DNA of 64,000 bases from Eubacteriales bacterium (GCA_028872475.1 JAQYMQ010000014.1:62001-126000), one strand, 5' to 3'. Positions 26,037-35,168 are shown, numbered from the stretch's first letter. A program made the numbers and translations. Notes: generated by a model from the sequence alone, not told the origin.

Positions 26037-27738
26037 TAAATTCCTCCACAATATTTTCTATAATTACCCTTATACTTTGCTCTAATTTATCCATTTTTGA
26101 TTGTGCATTAGCAGCATCATCGCCTATCACCGATATATATATCTTTATCTTTGGCTCAGTTCCTGACGGTCTTATTATGATACTCTGCTCTCCCAGCAAA
26201 AATAATTTTAATAAATCTGATACAGGTAATCCATTTATTCCATCTGAATAATCAACTTTTTCAATAATTTCAAAGCCATCTATGAAGAACCCTCTTTCCC
26301 TCACACGTGACATTATTGCTTTTCTAATTTTATCACCATTAAGCTCATCAAACTGATAACTTATCGACTTATCAACAACATATCCGTATTCACGCTTAAT
26401 TTCTACCAATCTATCAACTAAAGTTATGCCCCTCTTTTTGTAATAGCCCGTCATCTCAGCCAGCATCATGGAAGCGTAAGTAGCATCTTTATCCCTAGCA
26501 TAACTTCCTCCCAAATAACCTAAGCTCTCCTCAAATCCAAAAAGAAATCTATCAAGTTCATTCCGCTCTTCTAGATTTGAAATTATTTCACCAATATATT
26601 TAAATCCAATTAGAACATCAATAACATTCACATTATATTTATCAGCAATTTTATTTACAAGACAAGTGCTAACAATACTTTTAATCAACACCCCATTATC
26701 TGGAAAAACCCCTTTTTCATTTATTATTTGACAGATAAAATCAAATAATAATATGCCCACTTCATTTCCAGTCAAATGAAGGTATTCTCCAGTGATTTCA
26801 TCCTTAGCACAAACTCCCATCCTATCGCTATCAGGATCTGTGGCTACAACAATATCCGCATCATTTTCTCTAGCATACTGTAAAGCTAATCGAAATGCCT
26901 CATTTTCCTCGGGATTAGGAACCGGGCATGTTACGAATTCACCATTTGTTTCTAGTTGTTCCTCAACATTGATTACGTTATCAAATCCACATTTACTAAA
27001 AATCTTTGGAACAACATCCCTGCCCGATCCATGCAATGGTGTATAAACTATCTTTATATCATTGTCCAAATCAATATTTTCATATCTTCCAGACATTGAA
27101 TACTCATAGACATCATCAATAAATTTGTCTACCAACTTATGCTCTATGTATCTAATTTTTCCATTTGAAATAGCTTCTTTAAAATCAACACTTTTTACAT
27201 CATTAAATATATCCACTTCTCTTATAGCATCATGATACACGTTTGCTAACTTATCAGTGATCTGACATCCTTTATTGTCATAAACCTTGTAACCATTGTA
27301 GTCTTGAGGATTATGAGAAGCTGTAATAACTATCCCTGCCATAGCTCCTAGCTCTCTAACAGCATATGACAATACAGGTGTTGGCATCAGCTTATCAAAA
27401 ATATAAACGCCAATATTATTAGCCGCAAAAACTTCCGCCGTCTTCTTCGCATAAAGCTCAGAATTCTTGCGTGAATCGTATGCTATTGCGATATATTTCT
27501 CAGCATCAATCGCCATAATATCGTTTAGAACATTTGCAATCCCTTGTGTCGCCTGCCTAATCGTATATTCATTAATTCGAGCAGTTCCGCCACCCATCTT
27601 TGCACGTAAACCCGATGTACCAAAACTCAAAGATGACGCAAATCTCTCTTCTATTTCATCTTGAAGATTTTTTACATTAATTAATTCATCATAAATAGGT
27701 GAGTTTTTATCTATATGCTTTATCCATTTTTCATACAT
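26026..27738 (-). CDS. Phosphohexomutase (phosphoglucomutase / phosphomannomutase family)
   Basis: About 570 residues from Met at 27738. An in-frame TTG at 27855 would add 39 residues that are not typical of the family. The phosphoserine loop is GIVITASHNPQDYNGYK, the metal loop DPDSDRMG, the sugar-specificity loop GFEESLGYL and the phosphate-binding RPSGTEPKIK. This is the large PgcA-type subfamily that interconverts glucose 1- and 6-phosphate. Translational coupling with the nucleotidyltransferase fusion suggests it supplies the sugar 1-phosphate substrate. No good ribosome site is seen at either start. Confidence 0.92.
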   Translation of the reverse strand: MYEKWIKHIDKNSPIYDELINVKNLQDEIEERFASSLSFGTSGLRAKMGGGTARINEYTIRQATQGIANVLNDIMAIDAEKYIAIAYDSRKNSELYAKKTAEVFAANNIGVYIFDKLMPTPVLSYAVRELGAMAGIVITASHNPQDYNGYKVYDNKGCQITDKLANVYHDAIREVDIFNDVKSVDFKEAISNGKIRYIEHKLVDKFIDDVYEYSMSGRYENIDLDNDIKIVYTPLHGSGRDVVPKIFSKCGFDNVINVEEQLETNGEFVTCPVPNPEENEAFRLALQYARENDADIVVATDPDSDRMGVCAKDEITGEYLHLTGNEVGILLFDFICQIINEKGVFPDNGVLIKSIVSTCLVNKIADKYNVNVIDVLIGFKYIGEIISNLEERNELDRFLFGFEESLGYLGGSYARDKDATYASMMLAEMTGYYKKRGITLVDRLVEIKREYGYVVDKSISYQFDELNGDKIRKAIMSRVRERGFFIDGFEIIEKVDYSDGINGLPVSDLLKLFLLGEQSIIIRPSGTEPKIKIYISVIGDDAANAQSKMDKLEQSIRVIIENIVEEFNVK

Positions 27739-27890
27739 ATCAGTAATGTGATATATCTCCAAAATTTTGTCCTTTACCTTATATACCAAAACATTGACAA
27801 AACAAAAGATATATCGGTAATCGTTCAAATCCCGATATTCTAATTTGCCTGTCAAATTATATTAACATTTTCTATTATACAATAATATTG

Positions 27891-27926
27891 AAAAAAAGGC
27901 TAAAAAATAATAATTTTTAGCCTTTT
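27891..27926 (-). terminator. Intrinsic terminator of the P-type ATPase gene
   Basis: Perfect 13-bp stem AAAAGGCTAAAAA (27894-27906) with TTTTTAGCCTTTT (27914-27926), 7-nt loop, T run on the minus strand. Confidence 0.88.
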
Positions 27927-27971
27927 ACAATACAATTATTTGAATTCCCAGTAATTCATTATCAAATATTT

Positions 27972-29858
27972 TTAACATCGCCATGTCAAAAGTCGAGTAG
28001 AATTTAGCACAACAAATATTGACCCTGCATTATGAACCAAAGCTCCTGTTATAGGATTTAAAACTCCAGCCATGGCTAATCCAATAGCCAAAAAATTCAG
28101 GATAAGCGAGAAAGTCAAATTTCGCTTTATCGTTGTCATAACTTTTCTAGATAGTTTTATTAAATAAGGAAGGTTTTTAATATTATCGTTAATAACCACA
28201 ATATCTGACGCGTCGATAGCAATATCACTACCTATACCACCCATAGCAATGCCCACATACGCCTTTTTAATTGCAAGTGCATCATTAACACCATCACCAA
28301 TCATACACATATATTCCTCATTGTTATTATTCTCTTCAATAATTCTAAGCTTATCCTCAGGCAGACACTCAGCAAATACATGGCCTAACCCAAGCTTAAT
28401 CGCCATTCTCTCCCCAACATTTTTATTATCTCCAGTAAGCATTACCGTATCAATATTTAAATTGTGTATCTCGGCAATAACTTCCTTACTTTCTTCTCTT
28501 TGTATATCACCTAAGGCAAACGTTCCTGCAATCTTATTATTGATCGCAACCACCACAACTGTACAACTATCTTCTTCGTATTCCTTTATAAAAGCTAGAT
28601 TATCTTTATCAATATCAACTCTGCTATCCAAAATTAATTTTTTATTACCAATAATTATCTCATTGCCATTTACTATCCCTTTTATACCTCTTCCTGAAAT
28701 AGCAGTCGCCAGCTCATCTGTAGTATATTCAAATAAATCATTTTCTAAATATGATTCTTTAATATGATTCACTATCGCCCACGCAATTGGATGCTCTGAA
28801 TTTTTTTCAATTGCAAATACATATCTCCAAAAATCTGCACTATCTACATCTGATTCAATTTTGCTATCAACAACTTCATATTTTCCATACGTTAATGTAC
28901 CCGTTTTGTCAAATGCCATCTTACTAACCTTAGCTAAACGTTCCATAGCATCACCCTGTCTAATCAAGAAGCCATTTCTTGTAGCATTCGCAACACCACC
29001 CATTATAGCTGTAGGGGTTGCAAGGACTAGTGAGCACGGACAAAAAACTACCAAAACAGTTACCGCTCTTATTACTTCGCCTGTAACGAAATATGTACCT
29101 ATACCCAAAATTAATGCAGCAACAACAATCCATGAAGCCCATCTATCAGCCAAATTAGCAATCCTTACATTGCTTGAATCAGTATCTTGCACTAGCTTAA
29201 TCATTCTTTGAATAGAACTATCCTCACCATTCTTTGTCGCTCTCATCTCAAATGATCCAAATTGATTAATTGTACCACTTAAAACCTCATCGCCAACAAA
29301 CTTAGAAACATATACCGATTCACCTGTCATAATTGCTTGATCAACAGTAGTCTCTCCGTTGATGATTTCTCCGTCAACAGATATAGCTTCTCCCGGCAAA
29401 ACTTTAAGAATATCACCCACAACAACATCAACAGGATTAATAATCAATTCCTCGCCATCTCGTATTACTCTTGCTTTAGTTGGAGTTAAGTCTATTAACT
29501 TTTCAATCCCTGATCTTGCTTTAGCAACAGTTCTCTCTTCTAAAACTTCACCAAGTAACATAATAAAGCAAACCTCGGCAACAGCGAGAACTTCGCCTAT
29601 ATAAACACCAGCAAACACAGCCATAGCAACCAGCAAACTTGCCGTAATCATCCTGTCGGTAATTAAATAAATTATGCCGCTCAGAACAATAGGTAGTCCA
29701 CAAAGCACCAAAGCTATATATGAAAATTGAAAACCAATATTCGCAATATTTGTAATATCCATCGCTATAAAGATGGTCGATATAACTAGTATTGCAATAT
29801 TTTTTCTTATGCCACCTTTTTCCAATAATTCCAAAATGCTGTATAAAAATTTTTTCAT
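27972..29858 (-). CDS. Heavy-metal P1B-type ATPase, CsoR-regulated (probable copper efflux)
   Basis: 628 residues from ATG 29858, chosen for the AAGGAG site (an upstream in-frame start adds 19 residues without one). Motifs: TGES actuator, CPCS metal-binding motif in helix 6 (VFCPCSLVLATP), DKTGTLT phosphorylation site, HPIA (SEHPIAWAIV) and GDGVNDALA. There is no N-terminal HMA (GMTCxxC) domain. The carboxyl end HNAGSIFVVLNSTRLL is the last helix. The promoter overlaps a CsoR-type operator and the gene follows a csoR-like gene, so Cu(I) export is most likely. Another soft metal is possible because the transmembrane code is CPCS, not CPC followed by Ala/His. Confidence 0.9.
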   Translation of the reverse strand: MKKFLYSILELLEKGGIRKNIAILVISTIFIAMDITNIANIGFQFSYIALVLCGLPIVLSGIIYLITDRMITASLLVAMAVFAGVYIGEVLAVAEVCFIMLLGEVLEERTVAKARSGIEKLIDLTPTKARVIRDGEELIINPVDVVVGDILKVLPGEAISVDGEIINGETTVDQAIMTGESVYVSKFVGDEVLSGTINQFGSFEMRATKNGEDSSIQRMIKLVQDTDSSNVRIANLADRWASWIVVAALILGIGTYFVTGEVIRAVTVLVVFCPCSLVLATPTAIMGGVANATRNGFLIRQGDAMERLAKVSKMAFDKTGTLTYGKYEVVDSKIESDVDSADFWRYVFAIEKNSEHPIAWAIVNHIKESYLENDLFEYTTDELATAISGRGIKGIVNGNEIIIGNKKLILDSRVDIDKDNLAFIKEYEEDSCTVVVVAINNKIAGTFALGDIQREESKEVIAEIHNLNIDTVMLTGDNKNVGERMAIKLGLGHVFAECLPEDKLRIIEENNNNEEYMCMIGDGVNDALAIKKAYVGIAMGGIGSDIAIDASDIVVINDNIKNLPYLIKLSRKVMTTIKRNLTFSLILNFLAIGLAMAGVLNPITGALVHNAGSIFVVLNSTRLLTWRC

Positions 29859-29937
29859 TAAATGACTCCTTACATAAATTTTACTGTTGTATATATGACT
29901 AATTAATATTAACACAAAAATGTTAGTCGTACATCAC

Positions 29938-29957
29938 ATATACCCCTATGGGTATAT
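29938..29957. promoter_or_regulatory. CsoR-type operator upstream of the P-type ATPase
   Basis: ATATACCCCTATGGGTATAT is a palindrome with 8-bp arms around CTAT, the TACCC...GGGTA pattern of CsoR copper-repressor sites. It overlaps the -10 region of the ATPase promoter. Confidence 0.82.
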
Positions 29958-29982
29958 TACAATAATCTAAGTACAAAGTCAA
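29954..29982 (-). promoter_or_regulatory. Promoter of the P-type ATPase gene
   Basis: On the minus strand: -35 TTGACT (29982-29977), 17-bp spacer, -10 TAATAT (29959-29954). The -10 lies in the edge of the CsoR-type palindrome, so bound repressor would block polymerase. Confidence 0.8.
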
Positions 29983-30002
29983 CCTACGAATTATTTGTAC
30001 AT

Positions 30003-30055
30003 AAAAACCCCTTATAATAAAAATTTACATCCCAGCATTCCTTATTATAAGAGGT
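30003..30055 (-). terminator. Intrinsic terminator of the csoR-like gene
   Basis: 14-bp stem ACCTCTTATAATAA (30055-30042) with TTATTATAAGGGGT (30020-30007) on the minus strand, one G-U pair, then TTTTT. It isolates csoR from the ATPase promoter. Confidence 0.75.
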
Positions 30056-30074
30056 ATTTTTGCTAATTATCTAT

Positions 30075-30350
30075 CTATTTTATGTTTGAAAAATACTCGA
30101 CTGCCTTGGCAAAGTTCTTTAAAGTGTTATCTAAATCTCCATTTTTAATACCATCTTTAACGCAGTGATTAATATGACTTTCCAATATCAACTGTCCGCA
30201 TTTATGTAATGCTGATTTAGCCGCATTAATCTGAAGCAAAACATCTTCACAGGGCACATCTTCAGATACCATTCTATCTATTGCCTGTACCTGTCCAACT
30301 ATTCTCTTAAGCCTATTATGAATATTTTCATTATCAGTACACGATCTCAT
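30075..30350 (-). CDS. csoR: CsoR-type copper-sensing repressor
   Basis: 91 residues from ATG 30350 (MRSCTDNENI), which has a GAGGG site; the upstream alternative adds 17 residues not found in the family. The all-helical DUF156 fold is recognised by NRLKRIVGQVQAI and PCEDVLLQINAAKSAL. The Cu(I) ligand set Cys-His-Cys of CsoR is present: Cys34, His59 and Cys63 (ESHINHC). The operator-like site before the ATPase gene next door fits its function as a copper-responsive repressor of export. It may be transcribed with the phosphoribosyltransferase upstream. Confidence 0.88.
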   Translation of the reverse strand: MRSCTDNENIHNRLKRIVGQVQAIDRMVSEDVPCEDVLLQINAAKSALHKCGQLILESHINHCVKDGIKNGDLDNTLKNFAKAVEYFSNIK

Positions 30351-30413
30351 AATGTCCCTCACAATCTCATTGTAAATATGAAAAATTTTGCTTTTCATCA
30401 ATGTTATTTAGAA

Positions 30414-30965
30414 TTATTTTTTATTGCCATTTTCATCAAATACAGGTAACTCTTCTAAGACAATTATATCATCTCTGCCCATCGCATCACCTTCTGCAAA
30501 AATAGCCATTTTAGCTACAATATTTCCGCCTGCCTTTTCAACTATTTTTTCCATAGCCTTTAGTGACTCACCCGTACTGATAACGTCATCAATAATTAAA
30601 ACTTTTTTATCCTTCATCTTTGCAGCATCTTCCTGCCCTAAATACAGTGTTTGCTTGTGCTGCGTAGTTATAGATTCTACTTCCACATCTATCGGATCTG
30701 TCATATACACTTTAACACCTTTTCTAGCTATTACATAATCGTTTTTGCCTGCCTGATAAGCCATTTCATAAATTAAAGGTATACTCTTCGCTTCTGCAGT
30801 CATAATTACATCAAACTCTGGAGCTTTTTTTAAAAGTTCTTTTGCTGCCGCCTTTGTTATCTCTACATCACCAAACAAAATAAATGCTGCAATGCTCAGG
30901 CTGTCACTAACTCTATAAAGTTGCAGTTGTCTCTTTATACCCGCAACCTCTACTTCATAAAACAT
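30414..30965 (-). CDS. Purine phosphoribosyltransferase-family protein (adenine PRT-like)
   Basis: 183 residues of the type I PRTase fold. The PRPP-binding loop is VLIIDDVISTGESLKAM. The upstream VIMTAEAKSIPLIYEMA resembles the APRT/PurR-like group. It lies 50 nt after an NCS2 purine permease gene, which suggests salvage of an imported base: base plus PRPP to nucleotide. Its lack of a clear APRT hood signature leaves xanthine/hypoxanthine or a regulatory role possible. Confidence 0.8.
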   Translation of the reverse strand: MFYEVEVAGIKRQLQLYRVSDSLSIAAFILFGDVEITKAAAKELLKKAPEFDVIMTAEAKSIPLIYEMAYQAGKNDYVIARKGVKVYMTDPIDVEVESITTQHKQTLYLGQEDAAKMKDKKVLIIDDVISTGESLKAMEKIVEKAGGNIVAKMAIFAEGDAMGRDDIIVLEELPVFDENGNKK

Positions 30966-31015
30966 AAAATCCTTCTTTCAAAATTGAATACAGTATAATT
31001 ATTTACAGTTAATAG

Positions 31016-32368
31016 TTATAACATCGTAAAAATCTTTAATGCAAATAGTATAGACGAAATCCACATTACAACATGTACATCTCTAAACTTACCACAAAGC
31101 ACCTTGATAACTACATACGCTAAAATACCAAACATAATACCGTTTGCAATAGAATATGTAAATGGCATCATAATTATAGCTAAGAAACCACCCACTGTAG
31201 CTGCCATATCTGTTTCAAAATCCATACCCTTAATAGCACTTAGCATTAATAGACCTACATAAATTAGCGCAGGAGCTGTTGCAAATCCAGGAATCGCTAA
31301 AAAGATAGGAGCAAAGAATAATGATGCAATGAACAATATCGCTACTGTAACACCTGTAAGACCTGTTCTACCACCTTGAGCTACACCGGCACTTGACTCT
31401 ACATAAGATGTAACTGTAGATGTACCAAGGCAAGCACCTGCAACAGTGCCTAACGCGTCTGACATAAGAGCACGTCCAACTCTTGGTAGATGACCATCTT
31501 CATCTAACATATTGCCTTTTGATGCAACACCAATAAGTGTTCCAACTGTATCGAATAAATCAACAAATAAAAAAGAAAAAACTATTACAGCAAAGTCTAC
31601 TGCATGGTTTACCATATATGAAAAATCGAATTCAAACCAATGTGGAGCTGCTGGTAAAACACCTACACTAAAGTTTGGAATTAATGAAAATGCACCAGCT
31701 TCTGGATTAATCACATACCAACCTGTAAGCTGCGCAACTATACCTAATCCCCAAGTTAATAAAATACCCCACAAGATGCTACCAACAACTTTAAAGTGAT
31801 TTAAAACTGCAATTATAATTAAACCTACAAGAGCAAGTACCACTGTTGGAGAAGATAAGCTTCCAAGACCAACTAATGTTGCAGGATCAGCAATTACAAC
31901 ACCTGCACTCTTTAATCCAATAATGGTTATAAACAACCCTATACCTGCAGTAATAGCAAGCTTTAAGTTATTAGGAATTTTATTTACTAAAGTCTCTCTA
32001 AATTTAACTAATGAAAGTAAAATAAATACAATACCTTCAACTAATATAGCAGTAAGAGCTACCTGATACGGATTGTTAATTCCATTTGCCGCTAACTCAC
32101 CACATACTGTATATGCAAAATAAGCATTAAGACCCATCCCTGATGCAAGAGCTACAGGATAGTTTGCTAAAAACGCCATTAGCAAAGTCGCGAATGCTGC
32201 GGAAACTGCAGTAGCAGTAAATACTGCTGCCGAATCCATACCTGCCGCTGAAAGCATAGTAGGATTGACTGCTAGTATATATACCATCGACAAGAATGTA
32301 GTAACACCAGCAAGAATTTCCGTCTTTACCGTCGTTCCGTTCTCCTTCAATTTAAAAAATTTCTCCAT
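31016..32368 (-). CDS. NCS2 family purine permease (AzgA/PbuG-like)
   Basis: 450 residues with about 12-14 helices. Family marks are FLSMVYILAVNPTML at the start, ASGMGLNAYFAYTVC, and the LFDTVGTLIGVASKG substrate/cation motif, followed by GACLGTSTVTSYVESSAGV. This combination is the guanine/hypoxanthine (or adenine) proton symporter group. The start has a GGGAGG site. It is probably in one transcript with the phosphoribosyltransferase. Confidence 0.93.
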   Translation of the reverse strand: MEKFFKLKENGTTVKTEILAGVTTFLSMVYILAVNPTMLSAAGMDSAAVFTATAVSAAFATLLMAFLANYPVALASGMGLNAYFAYTVCGELAANGINNPYQVALTAILVEGIVFILLSLVKFRETLVNKIPNNLKLAITAGIGLFITIIGLKSAGVVIADPATLVGLGSLSSPTVVLALVGLIIIAVLNHFKVVGSILWGILLTWGLGIVAQLTGWYVINPEAGAFSLIPNFSVGVLPAAPHWFEFDFSYMVNHAVDFAVIVFSFLFVDLFDTVGTLIGVASKGNMLDEDGHLPRVGRALMSDALGTVAGACLGTSTVTSYVESSAGVAQGGRTGLTGVTVAILFIASLFFAPIFLAIPGFATAPALIYVGLLMLSAIKGMDFETDMAATVGGFLAIIMMPFTYSIANGIMFGILAYVVIKVLCGKFRDVHVVMWISSILFALKIFTML

Positions 32369-32601
32369 CTAATAAAACCTCCCATTAATAAGTGATAAAA
32401 TTATTCTCCGCAATAAATCTATCTCATAAAAACAAAAAAACAACCGCGACTATAAATCTCAATCTCTTTTTACAAACAAAATGATTAAACTTATAATCAC
32501 AATTTACATATAGATTATATATCCATACGCTTATAATATCAATAAAAATTACCAAAGGACATCTAATATTGATATATTATATACTTATTAAATTTTGAAT
32601 T
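32369..32601 (-). other. AT-rich leader region of the NCS2 permease without a recognised riboswitch
   Basis: About 230 nt separate the permease start from the preceding terminator. I looked on the minus strand for the purine-riboswitch core (two conserved loops and a closing P1 helix) and did not find it. An 8-nt direct repeat ATTATAAG occurs twice, and no strong promoter hexamers stand out. Confidence 0.4.
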
Positions 32602-32602
32602 A

Positions 32603-32633
32603 AAAAATCTAGAGCCACAAAGCTCTAGATTTT
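32603..32633 (-). terminator. Intrinsic terminator of the APC permease gene
   Basis: Perfect 12-bp stem AAAATCTAGAGC / GCTCTAGATTTT (32604-32615 with 32622-32633), 6-nt loop; TTTTTT follows on the minus strand. Confidence 0.88.
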
Positions 32634-32695
32634 AATATTCTTGAAGTTGTTTATCAATTAATTCATTAATATCTATTAATATTAATTTCTATAAC

Positions 32696-34180
32696 CTACT
32701 GTGTAGCTGCATGACGTTCTAAGGAAGCAATATCCGATTCGCTAAACTCTATTTCAATATCTATATGGTGACCAAACTCTTCACCATATTTTCTCTTGTT
32801 GGATATATAGAAAATTAAACCTAGCAATGACCAAGCTCCCGCTATCATCCATTCTTCCTTTGTCAATGTGCTTCCAGAGTTTGGAAGTAGATAAAGGAAA
32901 ATCATAGCCCCCGACATAATAACTGCGGTTAAGCCAACAAACTTATAATGTTTTACACGATAAGGTCTTGGCATATCTGGAGCCTTCTTTCTAAGCATAA
33001 GGAATGATATAGACACCATACAGTAAGCTAAACAACAGCCTAAATTTCCAGCGTCACAAACCCATACTAACATCTGTCTACCCGCTAGAGGTGATAACAT
33101 TGAAATTATACCAATAAGCAACAATGCATTAACAGGAGTCTTGTATTTTGGATGAAGCTTCGCGAATGCCTTAGGAATCATATTTGAATCTGCCATAGAA
33201 TACATAGCTCTGCTTCCGCCTATCATAAATGAATTCCAGCTTGTGATAATACCGCAAAGTCCACCAATTATTACTACATTAGATACTGCCTTCATACCAT
33301 AAGCTTTCGACATAGCATCTGCTGTTACAAGTCCACTTCCTGACATTGACTGATTAATCTCTGCAGGATTTAACAAGAAACCAACAGCGATAATTACAAA
33401 CGAATAGAACAATACAGCCATAACAATTGAAAAAATTAAAATCTTTCCAATCTTTTTAAGTGATCCTTTTATCTCTTCCGCCGCTTGCGGAATTACGTCA
33501 AATCCTATAAAGAAAAACGGTGTCATTACTGCTACATGCAATATATGTTTTAGCGTTGATCCGGCACTACCATCACCTACAAACATTTGAGGGAAAATAT
33601 TATCCACTTCCCCTTTAACCGTAGAAGTTAAAATTAATGCCATACCAACAGAAAAAATTATTGCAGTTAAAACCGTCTGTAGTTTCGCAGCTGTTTTAGC
33701 CCCTAAAATGTTAATATACATCATAATGGCGGCTGTAACGACGGCGAGTGCTAGCCACGAAGCATAAATATCAAAACCAGCTACAGTGTATAGATATCCC
33801 TTTAAAAAGCTTGGAAATATATACGAAACTATTGTCGGAAAGGCGCATGCCTCAAAACACACAACCCCAACATAACCAAGGATTATTCCCCACGTACAGA
33901 TAAATGAACCAGTAGCCCCCATTGCCTTATAACTAAAAACGTGCTCTCCGCCACATTGTGGCATAGCTGATGTCAATTCTGCATAAGTAAGTCCTACAAA
34001 GAAAATCATAATGCCACCTAGGATAAATCCTATAGCCGCACCTAAAACGCCCCCTCTATGAATCCAATCACCAGTAGATATAACCCAACCCCAACCTATC
34101 ATTGCTCCAAAGGCAATAACTAATATATCTTTTGAGGATAGAACTTTCGTAAATTCAGATTGTTTCTTTGCTTTGCTCAT
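32696..34180 (-). CDS. APC family amino acid permease
   Basis: 494 residues with about 12 helices. The first helix has FGAMIGWGWVISTG, the G-rich unwound motif of APC transporters, and helix 6 has FFFIGFDVIPQAAEE. The C-terminal about 60 residues are a charged cytoplasmic tail (IDIEIEFSESDIASLERHA). The substrate is not evident. It is divergent from a BusR-like regulator, with a bipartite operator-like site in between, so it may be under cyclic-di-AMP and osmotic control. Confidence 0.88.
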   Translation of the reverse strand: MSKAKKQSEFTKVLSSKDILVIAFGAMIGWGWVISTGDWIHRGGVLGAAIGFILGGIMIFFVGLTYAELTSAMPQCGGEHVFSYKAMGATGSFICTWGIILGYVGVVCFEACAFPTIVSYIFPSFLKGYLYTVAGFDIYASWLALAVVTAAIMMYINILGAKTAAKLQTVLTAIIFSVGMALILTSTVKGEVDNIFPQMFVGDGSAGSTLKHILHVAVMTPFFFIGFDVIPQAAEEIKGSLKKIGKILIFSIVMAVLFYSFVIIAVGFLLNPAEINQSMSGSGLVTADAMSKAYGMKAVSNVVIIGGLCGIITSWNSFMIGGSRAMYSMADSNMIPKAFAKLHPKYKTPVNALLLIGIISMLSPLAGRQMLVWVCDAGNLGCCLAYCMVSISFLMLRKKAPDMPRPYRVKHYKFVGLTAVIMSGAMIFLYLLPNSGSTLTKEEWMIAGAWSLLGLIFYISNKRKYGEEFGHHIDIEIEFSESDIASLERHAATQ

Positions 34181-34283
34181 TTTAATGTACCTCTTTTATT
34201 TATACAATATATTTTTAATATTTTGCATTCATCATATATCTTATTTTACAGGAAATTATTCATCTAAAAGTAGCCCCCTGTCT

Positions 34284-34319
34284 AAGTGGCAACTTAATTA
34301 TAAAATAAAGTTGTCACTT
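34284..34319. promoter_or_regulatory. Bipartite operator-like site: two AAGTNNNNACTT palindromes
   Basis: AAGTGGCAACTT (34284-34295) and AAGTTGTCACTT (34308-34319) are each AAGT-N4-ACTT palindromes, with centres 24 bp apart. The flanking base pair on each side extends both to 14 bp. The two units are also inverted copies of each other with one difference. The site lies between the divergent permease and GntR-RCK_C genes, 84 nt before the regulator start. It fits a tetrameric GntR protein with two DNA-binding dimers. Confidence 0.65.
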
Positions 34320-34402
34320 TGTCAAAAAATATTCTATTTTTTTTGTTTTTATGATACATTAAAGATTATTAACAGTCTTGTAATAAAAAGGTAACTATAA
34401 AA

Positions 34403-35050
34403 ATGAATTCAGAAAAGCAAGAGAAAAACAAGTATATCAATGAAGCGAAATATCATCAAATCGCAGTGGAGTTAGCCGAAAAAATAGCTGAAGGCTGGTA
34501 TGTAGTAGGAGAAAAACTAAGCGCTAGATCAATGGTAGCAAACACTTTCCACGTATCTACAGAAACGGCTCGAAAGGCTGTTCAAATTTTGGTAGACATG
34601 GGGATTCTAACAAGCAAGCATGGCAGCGGAACATACGTAGCATCTAGAGAAAAAGCCCAATTATTTTTTAATAGACATCAAGAATTAATATCAATTGAGG
34701 AAACAAGAGAAAAACTTCAAAAAAAGGTTATAGAACAAAAAAATCAATTCGACACAATAATAAATCTATTAAATGAATTAGTAACTCAGACACAAAGAGA
34801 TCACAATACAGCTTATATAATTCCGTATGACATGAAAATTGATAAAGAATGTAATTACTTAGGTTCTTCTATAGGTGAAATAGATATTTGGCAAGAAACT
34901 GGAGCAACTATCGTAGCTGTTAAAAGAGGCGATGATATGTTTATATCTCCAGGACCTTATGAAATAATAAATGACGGAGATATTCTCCTTTTTGTTGGCG
35001 GAGAAGATTCCCGACGAAAAATGATGACGTTATTTAACGTACAACCTTAA
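34403..35050 (+). CDS. GntR regulator with C-terminal RCK_C domain, BusR-like (cyclic-di-AMP-responsive candidate)
   Basis: 215 residues. The GntR winged helix is at about 12-82 (ARSMVANTFHVSTETARKAV and GSGTYVA). A coiled-coil segment follows at about 90-130 (rich in K, E and Q). The RCK_C/TrkA_C domain covers about 133-212 with YLGSSIGEIDIWQETGATIVAVKR and GDILLFVGG. This is the domain order of BusR, a c-di-AMP-binding repressor of osmolyte uptake in lactic acid bacteria and streptococci. The divergent neighbour is an amino acid permease instead of an ABC osmolyte importer. The start has a weak AAAGG site. Confidence 0.85.
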   Translation: MNSEKQEKNKYINEAKYHQIAVELAEKIAEGWYVVGEKLSARSMVANTFHVSTETARKAVQILVDMGILTSKHGSGTYVASREKAQLFFNRHQELISIEETREKLQKKVIEQKNQFDTIINLLNELVTQTQRDHNTAYIIPYDMKIDKECNYLGSSIGEIDIWQETGATIVAVKRGDDMFISPGPYEIINDGDILLFVGGEDSRRKMMTLFNVQP

Positions 35051-35129
35051 CTGCTATAGAATTATCGCAATTAAAATAGCAGGTATAAATGTTACACTTC
35101 ATCTATATCTGCTATTTAATTTATAGCAC

Positions 35130-35160
35130 AAAAAAAGTGGCTTAATTAAGCCACTTTTTA
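35130..35160. terminator. Bidirectional terminator between the BusR-like and cell-wall hydrolase genes
   Basis: A perfect 28-bp palindrome, AAAAAGTGGCTTAA with TTAAGCCACTTTTT (35132-35159), T run on both strands. A second hairpin sharing ATAGCAG / CTGCTAT arms lies just upstream (about 35078-35116). Confidence 0.88.
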
Positions 35161-35168
35161 ATTTTTAA

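Noticed and set aside
32369..32601. Purine riboswitch upstream of the NCS2 permease
   Set aside because: Expected for such genes, but the conserved loop sequences and P1 pairing are not present on the minus strand.
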